A stretch of 64,000 bases of DNA from the IMG/VR virus record IMGVR_UViG_3300035034_001742, positions 1-64,000 of that record, one strand, 5' to 3'. Every line of letters begins with the position of its first letter. Position 1 is the first letter of the stretch. Origin of the DNA: a virus. The notes below the pieces were generated by a model. That model saw nothing but the letters and a program-made list of their open reading frames with translations, searched no databases and had not been told where the DNA came from. The translations under genes were made by a program, and so were the position numbers. Shown piece after piece: positions 25,901 through 35,900 of the stretch.

Positions 25901-26907
25901 CGATATTACGGGTTATTGATAGTAACAACGGCAATACTGCTGACATTTCAGTTGAAGATTACGGCTTATTTATATTTGAGACACTTGCAGAGCTAGGCGA
26001 AACAACAACCGACATTGATGCATTCAGCGCACCGGAAAACACAATGCAAAAGGTATTACAGGAATATATTAACGATCCGCTCGAAACTAGAACACTAGAT
26101 TTTCTCGAAGGCAAATCGTTTAGAGTAGGCGAACCTGATTCGGGTATATCAAATGCAGATCAATTTTATATATTTGAAATTGAGAAGAACGCGTCGGGCG
26201 AGAACATTGTTGTTATGACCCCGGACGATAACCATTATTCGAGAAACGGTAGATCGTTTACGCAGAACACCAATATGCCAATACGCGAATCGTTTTTCTT
26301 TAAATGGAATCATTACATATCTAAGAATCAAATAGTTGACCCAAGTTCAACCAATATTATTGATATGGTGGTGTTAACCAACTTGTATTACAACGATATA
26401 CTAGTTTGGAAATCGCAAGGCGGGTCAATATTAACAAAGCCTAAGGCACCAACAACAGAAGATTTGAGGGTCCAGTTTGCAGAGCTAAATAACTTTAAAA
26501 GCATATCGGATGAGATAATTTATAACTCCGGAAAGTTCAAAATATTATTTGGACCGCAGGCAGTAGACGAACTTCAAGCTACATTTAAAGCGGTCAAGAT
26601 ACCGACTTCAAAGATTAGCAACAACGAATTGAGAACTAGAATTATACAATCAGTAGATCAGTACTTTGACATTAACAATTGGGACTTCGGCGAGCAGTTT
26701 TATTATACGGAGTTGGCTGCATTTATTCATACGCAACTATCGAAGTTTTTGAGTTCGGTTGTTATTGTGCCAAAGCAAGCAGATTCGGAGTTTGGCAACT
26801 TGTTTGAAATATCATCAAGACCAGACGAAATATTTATATCAACTGCTACAGTAGCAGATGTTGAGATAGTTAGTAATTTCACTGAAACAAATTTGAGAAT
26901 TAATTAA
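22960..26907 (+). CDS. 6: Baseplate wedge protein gp6, enlarged
   Basis: 1315 aa, twice T4 gp6 (660). The N-terminus is clear family sequence: FTADSEFIAIIELLAYLGTS followed by LNARENLLDTAERRESIIRL and SYQPKR. The C-terminal LRTRIIQSVDQYFDINNWDFG and SEFGNLFEISSRPDEIFIS close the J-like domain. The extra length is in the middle. It includes residues about 545-630, with two beta-repeat units of the kind GEGAEVSFTNNNDGEITDI and NGGTNYVNPRLNI; the giant neighbour protein has the same type. gp6 forms the core bundle and iris of the baseplate, so the additions probably decorate it. TAATG coupling links it to both neighbours. Confidence 0.9.
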   Translation: MSAIVRQSNLFAAEDFVKVYKSFQDINFTSYDFDTIRESLVEYIRVQYPEDFNDFTADSEFIAIIELLAYLGTSLAFRTDLNARENLLDTAERRESIIRLARMISYQPKRNIAANGLFKVRSVATNQPIRDSAGNQINGLNVTWNDPNNPNWYDQFTSVLNASLNPTNQFGNPSKSQPIGGIPTDLYELNSVLGINVAYNQTININGEEVPFDIVNPDLDTTIVERHPDQNEAFSMIYRNDSLGVGSANTGFFLKFVQGTLVSQDVRYDFPQPNRVQEIEVENINNSDVYLQEINDQGTVLEKWAKVPSVNGTNIIYNSINFDERNVFEPISGLNDTVSVKFSDGNFGNVPSGIYRYWYRTSIGRNIIVRPEDANNLQLALPYVGKDGQRYTLAVSFALENTVANGAPPETNGQVKIRAPQTYYTQNRMINNEDYNVFPLTFGNEIQKLRAINRTHSGHSRYVPLRDPTGFHDGITVLGEDGAIYNEFKNQRSKLELTATLTGEVSVQASFALQDAVGNRNLENFFYTEYIPALAGANPGEFVLTGEGAEVSFTNNNDGEITDIIIDNGGTNYVNPRLNIIRADASISLLNAAIEFVTNDAGVITGVQDLDNAGLGYDSSVDTVIITDTVWKTAPDTIKNETGFFIKDQTQGLPSDIDYISDWPYGDGNSGSYPNIQDTTGSQVVNRAYRYITPGATVKFVNNPNLPSAQQQVFNTSVVSINNFGQAYNPLITETGTIQLGSDVKDLWTPLEVSPMFRTSFTAAELTAIQIEFENSTSFALKYQVEIDSWVIIRSGYDIESSYEYNDSDPTVNNIKDWMVYVEYQPAEGGNNPFYTFITRGIVTVFESLNEVRFYWDPDNVVIDSVTGRANFDKITVLGINEGVVQSVEWDLSGVFTESDGFQETSKVEISPTDINEDNTADNPGSFRDIVGTNNEVIFERYFDIDGYQRSRPWLTGWVSIGVNTDLPEAERTVISGDGNSILRVIDSNNGNTADISVEDYGLFIFETLAELGETTTDIDAFSAPENTMQKVLQEYINDPLETRTLDFLEGKSFRVGEPDSGISNADQFYIFEIEKNASGENIVVMTPDDNHYSRNGRSFTQNTNMPIRESFFFKWNHYISKNQIVDPSSTNIIDMVVLTNLYYNDILVWKSQGGSILTKPKAPTTEDLRVQFAELNNFKSISDEIIYNSGKFKILFGPQAVDELQATFKAVKIPTSKISNNELRTRIIQSVDQYFDINNWDFGEQFYYTELAAFIHTQLSKFLSSVVIVPKQADSEFGNLFEISSRPDEIFISTATVADVEIVSNFTETNLRIN

Positions 26908-29900
26908 TGAATAACAACAAAGTTTTTAACAAGTTACCATCTGTATTTCAGAACGTAACACAGAGAAAGTTTTTCGATGCAACTGTCGATCAGCTGTTCT
27001 CAAAGAAAAACAGTGAAAAAATTGACGGGTACATTGGTAGACGCACCAGCGGCATATACGATCCGCAGAATGATTACTACATTCCGCAAAAGAACAAAGA
27101 GCGCACATGGTATCAGTTAGAGCCAAGTGCTGTTGTTACCAATCCGGAGACCGCTGAAAAAAGTAATTATTACTTTTACTATGATCTGATTAACCGCATT
27201 AATTCGTTAGGCGGTGTAACTGACAATCATGATAGATTGTTTCAATCGGATCAGTATTCGTACTCACCGCCTATAGACATGGACAAGTTTGTTAATTTTC
27301 AAAACTATTACTGGGTGCCAAGACGCTTTGACCCAATTGAACTGTTTGGCTTAACTGACGATTTTGTAGAAAACCAGATATTAGGTAAAACTAAATTTGT
27401 TGCTAGTGGATATTCTCAGTTTGACGATACGCCGTTACAAGACATGGTGTTTACGTCGGGCATGCGGGTAACATTTCCTGACTCGGAGTCGTACAACGAT
27501 CAATACAGCATCGATGGTGTTGGATCATCGATAAGACTGGTACGAGACGAACTTGAAATATTGTCAGCAGTTACATACAATTCTTTGCCGTGGGATGGCG
27601 ATGCAAGTGTAGGTACAGTATCTCTCAACAACACATTATGGGATAATATTCCATGGGATGCAGTCGAGCGCGAAACCACACTAGCTGACTATATTACCAT
27701 TCAAAAAGGTGCGATTAACAGTAACTTATGGTCGCGTACCAACAAGTGGTACCATATTTCTGCAATTGAGCAAACTGTTCGATTTAGCGGTAAAGTGTTC
27801 CCACAGACAGCAGAACGAGCAAGGCGCCCAATTATTGAGTTCTTTAGCAACCTCGAACTTGAAAAATCAGGTATATTCTTTTACAGCGAACTTGATTTTT
27901 ACTCAACGTCACTTACATTCAATGATGTGAACTTAAAAACGGTTGCCGAAGTAAGAACATTACTTGACTCTAACAGCGTTAACAACGGGACACGCATACT
28001 ATTCGCCAACGATGATTTTGTATTCCAGGGCATTGGCTCTAAAGTGAATACAATTGTATGGAAGGTGTTTATACTTGCAGGAATTGTGTATTTAATACCA
28101 GACAACTACAATGTGGTACGTCCGATACCGGTTGAACTATTTTATAACAGATTACCATGGGATGCCGCTAACTCAGAAGTAGATAATACACTGTGGGATG
28201 CGCTAGCGTGGGCGGCAATTGAACTCGATGACGAACAAGGCGTAAAGCGTTTGCTTGAGATCGGCGGCAACTACGTATATGACAATGCGACAGTTACGCT
28301 TCCTGAGAGTGCTAATCTTCCAATAGGCACAGAAATACGTGTGCGTGTTTCACCCGGAACCACTGCAAGAATAGAAGCATTTACACAAGCTGAATTTTTA
28401 TACAACCTAAACGGTACTCAATCGACTGAGATTGAGTTTGACGACAACGAAACTGACATCGGATTTATACTAACATCGAGAGGATGGGAATCGTTTACTA
28501 TTGTTTCGTTTGCTGACACAGCAGAAATAAATGATATTGCATTTGTTACATTTGGTGATTTACCAGTCAATGGTGGAAACAGAGGCGAAAGCTATTACTA
28601 CAATGGCACAACTTGGGTACTTGCAAGCAATCAGAAAATACGCCAGAACCAAACCCCTAAATTTGCGCTTTACGATAACAATAAAATTTCACTAACTGAT
28701 ATAAACAAATATCCGTCGAGTAACTTCGTAGGTTCGGATATATTTTCGTTTAAGGTCTCCAATGAAGCAAGTGTGCCAAATGATCCGATTCTTAGATTGC
28801 CACTTGTGTACAAGAGTTCAGCTCAAAGTTCGGACATTGTGTTCGAGAATGATTTAATAACCGATCGCTACACTTACCTATCGTCAGACAACGATGCCAT
28901 TACTGAAATATCAGGGTATTACTATTATCGTGTTGTTAGCGAAACTGATAATAGAATCGACAGTACTAACTGGGCGTTTGATAACAGCTGGTATGCAATA
29001 TCCGAAAGAACCAAACAGCGTGTGGTCGATAAGTTTGCTGTATTTGACGCAGATGTTAACGAATACCAATTAAGTGTATTTCCGATAGGCGGACGAGACG
29101 GAATTGAAGTTCAATTATCCGGAGTCAACGTCGAGGATTTCGATTACTTTGTGCAAAACAACATTCCGAGTATCAGAGTTAACCGACCACTAAATGTCAA
29201 TGACGACATCGAAGCTAAAACATACTCATCGGATAGCTTGCCTGACGATTCGCAGGGATTCTACGAAATTCCAAGAGAATTAGAATCTAATCCTGAAAAT
29301 GCCGAAGTAGGCGAATACTCGTACGGTGAGTTCGTGCCGCACTTTAGTTCAGTAATTTTCAATCAAGAAAACAACCAAGTAAACCCGAGATCTCGTGCAA
29401 ACATGTACAGAGATACAGTGCGTGACCCATCACTTGGTACTTTAATTATACAGACCAATGCATCCATGCTTAAATCTATGTTGTTTTCGGATCCTAAGGA
29501 TGTGGATGTTATTAGTGCAATACGCTATGCCAAGAACGAATATGTTAACTTCAGAAACTCATTTATAAATGAAGCGTCTCGCTACAAATACGATTTCAAT
29601 CAAGTAGATAACTTCACATTGTATAACTGGGTTTCAGAAATACTTGAAGCATCTGGTCTGTCACGAAGAACAGCAGGCGCGTTCGAAAACGCTTTCATGG
29701 TTGCTTTTGGAGATCCGACGTCTGAAGAACAGTTTGTCATAGACAGATTGTTCAACAATGGCGGTGGCCAAAGCGTTTTACTTTCCAATGTTGGACCTGG
29801 ACAATTCCGCACAATACTTAATGCTGAGCTACCGGGTGTGATATACGATTATAATCTAATTACATTATACGATAACCAAGCAGATCGAAATCTCGACCTA

Positions 29901-32900
29901 GGAACTGATTACTCACTTGAGCGTTCAGGCAGATCTGTAATAATTAGATTCGCAGAGCAATCAGGAGTAACACCTGATGGGCTTATATCGGTTGATATAC
30001 AATCTACTACATCTCAGCTAACATCTTCAATTACGGATGTTACATTACAGAACAACATATTGTATGTGTACGAAGTTGGATCAGATTTTGAGACCAACCC
30101 AGAAACAGCGCAAAAGTTATTACTTGAATCGCAAGATTACTTTGTTAGATACGAAGATGGATTGATCAATATTGACTTTCCGCAAGAAGATGGTTACCCT
30201 CAGGCAGGCAAGATTTATTATGCACGAGTATTTGCTAACAGTGACCCGGCATACATTCCTGCAACTCCTGCAAAATTAGGAATGAGCAAAGTTAATGTAC
30301 CTAGACTTGAAATAGATTCAAGTTACACATTACAGCAAGCAGTTATAGTAGGTCACGATGGTTCACGAACAATTGCGTTTGGTGACTTTGCCCGAGACGG
30401 TAACAACGATTTAATACCAGACGAAAATGGTGCTCCGTACCCAGCCGGACTTGATATTTCAGGCGGAGTTGACAACATACCGTTAACAAATTTAACTAAG
30501 TTTTATGATGTTCGTGATTTACTGTTGCTTGAACTCGAGAGACAAATATACAACAACATTCCTAGTAAGTTCAAGCTAGAATACAATTTATTACTACAAG
30601 AGTCAGACATTAGACCTAGTGCATTGGCTGTAACTGATTATTCACGCCAAGAATATTATCAGTTAGTAACAGAATCATTGTTTTCGAAGTGGACGGCCAA
30701 TAACAGACTTGATTTTAGAAAAAATGAATTCTACAACGAATTCGATTGGAGAACATGGAATTACAGTTCGTTAAATATTAAAATATGGAATGCGTTTACT
30801 AACGAAGTAGTCGAAATACCGGGAACAAAATTACCCGGATCGTGGAAAGGTATATACCTGTACTATTATGGTACCATTGAACCTCATGCTAAACCTTGGG
30901 AATGCCTTGGATTTAGCGAAGAGCCAAGCTGGTGGAGAATCACTACCCAAGCAGGATTCAACGATGGTTTCACTGGCTATGGAAATAATTTTACTGCAAT
31001 TAATACGGCACTGTGGGCCGACATCGAACAAGGCATTATACGCCGGGGTGATAGATCAGGAGTGTTAACACCTGAGCAACAACGCCGAGGATTGTTAGGT
31101 AACTGCAACTTTGATAGAACTGTGTATTTTCAAGACTTACCTAACGGACAGCGCACGTTTAGAGCACCGTACGAAGGCGTTGCAGGCACTGACAACCTAG
31201 TACCAGTTTATGATAACTCAGACAAGAAGTCAATACTTGATATTTTCAATTATCAAGACGGTGATATTGTTAACATCACTGGCGGGTGGGTATACGGTGA
31301 TTCCGGTCCGGTTGAAAACGCATGGTACAGATCATCAGAATTTTTCTTCTCGTTGCTTGAATTCTTTTACATGCTCAAGCCAGCCGCTTTCGGCGAAAAG
31401 TTTTGGGATCCCGAGAGCATAGATTTTGTCGGTGATCAGTTTATTGATGTCAGAACTGGCTTCCGTCCAGTGAACAGTACTCAATTAGTGCATGCCGAAG
31501 TAGACGATGGCGAAACCGTTGTACGCTCAGGATATCAGCAATATATCTCGGATTACTTGATTTTCAACAATGTTGACATCAGGACCAATGTCGGCGATAA
31601 GGTAAGAGGACTCGGAGTACAGCTAGCACATAAAATAGGCGGGTTTACCAACCGTGATAGATTAAAACTTTACCTTGAATCAGTATCAAGCACCGATCAA
31701 GGATCGCTGTTGGTACCGTCGGATAACTTTGATGTTGCACTATACACCGGCGCTCCGATTAGAAGTTATGCATACTCAGGTGTGTTAATTAATGTTAACG
31801 ATGATTCGACGTTCACTGTTTACGGTTACGACCTCATATCGCAAGAGTTTAAAGTATTGCCTGCTAAGTCAAACAGCAAGCAAGTTAGAATAAATGAAGG
31901 CGGTACGCCAGAGTCATTTACCGAGTTTGATTTCGGTAAAAGATATATCGAAGGACAACTTGTGAGATATGAAGGAATCTTTTATCGTGCAAACAGTTCT
32001 TTAATTGCAAATAGTTTTGTATCTGGTGATTGGGTACGTTTACCAGGGCTACCTACATCAGGTGGTCTTTCAGTTGTGTATCGTCCAGATAGAACACAAG
32101 ACTTTCAGCGCGTGGCTTACGGTACTAGATTGACATCAGTGCAAGACGTATATGACTTCATGATTGGCTACGGTGCCCACTTAGAAAGCGAAGGCTGGAA
32201 ATATGATACAATTGACATATACGGCAAAGTAGATAACTGGAAGACTGCCGCCGGCAAGTTCTTGTTTTGGGCAACCAACAACTGGGAAACCAACAATGCA
32301 CTTGCACTGAGCCCGAATGCAACTAATATCACCCTCGAAGTCGAAGACGGTTACCCGGATAACGTGGAACGTCTTACTAATGGTGTATACAGCATATTAG
32401 ACAAAGATGGCTTTGCAATTGCACCAGAAAACACCATAATACAGCGAGACGGCAAGAAGATTACCATTACACCCGTTAATGATGGCGAAGGCGTGTTCTA
32501 TTTGCGTGTTAATGCAAGCGAAACAGAGCACATTGTGATAGTAGACAAGTTAACCGACTTCAATGATACCATATACGACCCAGTGCTAAACACTAGACAA
32601 TCGCGCCTGCGCTTTTCTGGGACCAGAACACTAGATTGGACAGGTAAATTAGAAGCACCGGGTTATTTAGTACAGGGCAATGACTTATTGCCTAACTTAG
32701 AAACGTTAACTGAAAACCTTAGAAACTTGTACGACGAAAACTCAGTCGATGATAACGAAGACTTCGAAAATGCGGCAAGGCACTTAATTGGGTTTGAAAA
32801 CAGAGCGTACTTGGATGCACTTAACGTTACTGATCAAGCACAGTTTAACTTCTACCAGGGATTTGTTGCTGAAAAAGGCACAGCCAATGCAATTGATAAA

Positions 32901-35900
32901 CTGTTAAGATCAAGTAGCATAAATGATAAAGATAAAATATCATATTACGAAGACTGGGCATTCAAAAGCAGTAACTTCGGTGCAACCACAAACGATATAA
33001 GCATCGAGATATTGTCCCAAAGAGATAAAATTAAGTCAGATCCGCAAATCTATAGACTAAACTACAGTTTACGCGACACTGGTTCGATATCGTTAATTGC
33101 TATTTACAGTGCAGAAGAAATATACAGTTCGGTACCGACCGTAACAATCGATCCGCCGACTGGAAACACTGGCACACCAGCGACAGCAATTGCAGTACTG
33201 AACAGTGCTAGACGCATTGAAAGAATCGAAATTACAAATAAAGGTGCAGGATATACGTCGAGACCAACTATAAGAATCGGAGAAGGTCAAGAAACACAAA
33301 ACTTAATCATACGCAACAATAGTACATTCGATCCAGTGACATTGCTTCCTGTTAACACTGATATTGCGTATGCAACTATTCAGCGTACGGTGATCAAAGA
33401 CAATCCAAGAGATCAGATAATCGATATAGATAGTGATGATACAACTCGTTGGATCAGTAAGCCAACAGGTGTTAACTTTGAAAACAGCGTACCCACTATT
33501 GTAGAAGCAGTAAATGGGTTACCAACTGCTGGTAATGTTCATCGTGATGATGTTGACCATGCTGTTTACAGTGATGTATCTCCGTTGTGGGATACTAGAT
33601 TAGATGCAAGACCTAGCATAAATGACACAATATGGGTAGCACAGTCGCCATCGTCTAAATGGGCAGTTTACAAAGTTGCAGAGCGAGAAGTGGTCGAATC
33701 TGCATTGCAAACATTAATGATTTCACAGGCATTAGATTATGATCCTAGCACAGTCGAAGCAATATTTAACATAATGTCGATCGACCTACATGATCAATTT
33801 AGCGAAAATAGTTTCATCAGTAATAGAAATCGCTATCCTGCATGTGTTGTCGGTATAGATGATACAAGCGGCGACTATGTTGCGCAAGAAACTACTTTAA
33901 TAACCGAATTATTAGGTGCCAATGGCACAACCGATAAACTATTATTAACTGCAAAGCGTATATCGGAAACTCAGTATCAGTTGTTTGATGCTAACGACGA
34001 ACCGGTTACGCTCGATGTGTTTTTCAGCAACAACGAAGTTCCGGTTGAATATGTTGTTAAGTTTAGCACATTTGTTAACTTGCGTTTCTCGACACAGAGT
34101 GCAGTAACTGAGTACGCCGGTGACGAAATAATCGATTCTGACTTAGTGTGGATTGACAACAACGGAAACGACAAATGGATAGTTGCTGAATATAGTAGCG
34201 TCGAATTAGACGTGTTGCATCGCAAACAACAACCCCTTATTGACACTGATCTTTACGAAAACATTTATTTGCGTGAAAGAAAGTCAGGCAAAACAATTGC
34301 ACAGTTACCAGTCTACGATCCGGTAAAAGGCATACTGTTCGGCAGTGTCGAAAAGAACGTATCATACAAAACGCCATCTGATCCTGCAAAATACCAAGCA
34401 GGCGGAAACCGAGGACGCACATTCGGTGCACAAGAAGTTGGTCGCGTGTGGTTAGACACATCAACTCTTAGATTTGTTGATTATGAGCAACCACCGGTAT
34501 TAACAGGTGATAGAGCTCAGGCAGTTAGCGATATAATAGAATACAGACGTGATAACTGGGGCAGAGTGTTTGACGGATCGCCAATTGATGTGTATGAATG
34601 GGTCGAAAGTGAAACACCTCCGCTCAATTACAGAGGCAACGGTTCGCCACGCAACACCACAGACTTTATAGAAGATCGCACATACGATTCGTTCAATGAC
34701 GAATCTGAAGTGACATACTTCTTTTGGGTCACCGGCAAAACTGAATTCCCTGCAACCGCACAGAATCGTTCCATGTCAACTACGGAAATTGCCAACACCA
34801 TACGTAACCCAGGCAAGCAAGGCATACAATACTTTGCTCCGATACAGTTCAGTGCAACCAATCAGTCGTTTATTATAGCAAACGCAGACAGCTTGCTCAG
34901 TAACCGAAATTGTGTAATACAGTTGAATTACAGACAGACAGAAAGTGATAATGTAACGCACGACGAGTGGTTGTTATTGCGCGAAGGTGATAGATTTTCT
35001 AAAGTGCCAGATAGACTGTGGGACAAGATGGTAGACTCATTGATTGGATTTACCAAACCGTTACCAGCAGGCGATTATGAAAATGGAATACCGTTTAACG
35101 AAAACGGTGAGTCGATTGTACTTCCGGTACCGTCTACCAGTTTAAGCGAAGATCAGAAATACGGTCTTGGCATTAGACCACAGCAATCCATGTTCACGGA
35201 TGACACTGAAGCAAGACGAATAATTGTTACTAAACTTAACAGCATGATCGAAAGATTGCGCTTTTGGGAATCACCATTGCTAGGTTGGGATGCCGATATT
35301 ACCACCAGTGAATACTGGGGAAATGTAGACTGGTTTGCTGATGGATTTGATAGACTTAATTCCAGAACAAATAGACAAGTTGAGACATTGCAAGCATTGC
35401 TTGGTATAATCGGCACACTAGAAGATGGAGACTTGATAAGAGTGTATCCGTTTAATCCCGATCTATTAATTGATAAATCGGAAGTATACATATATGACTC
35501 AAGCATTAATAATGTGAGACTAATTGCTAGACAAGATGGTGCTGTTAGAATTAACGATAGCATTGTTGAAAACGGTTCGAGCAGAACAGCCAAGTCAGAG
35601 TTACGACAGTTGCTCAATGAACTTAAAGCCAACGTGTTTGTTGCGAGCAATGAAGTTATGCAAAACCAGTTGTTCTTTACTGCGGTGAACTTTGTGGTAA
35701 GCGAACAGAAGGCGTTGGACTGGTTGTTTAAAACATCGTACATCACCTTTGTGCAAGATGGGTTAGCACTTGACCAGGCCAAATTCTTCCAGCCAGACTT
35801 GTTTGATGACTTTCTTGATTACGTGCGCGAGGCAAAACCTTATCACACCAAAATTAGAGATAGCATAATTATTATCACATATGAGTCGCCAGAAGAAACG

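Noticed and set aside
35153-35782. 209-aa frame antisense to the giant wedge gene
   Set aside because: Low-complexity Leu/Ser shadow of a well supported coding frame.
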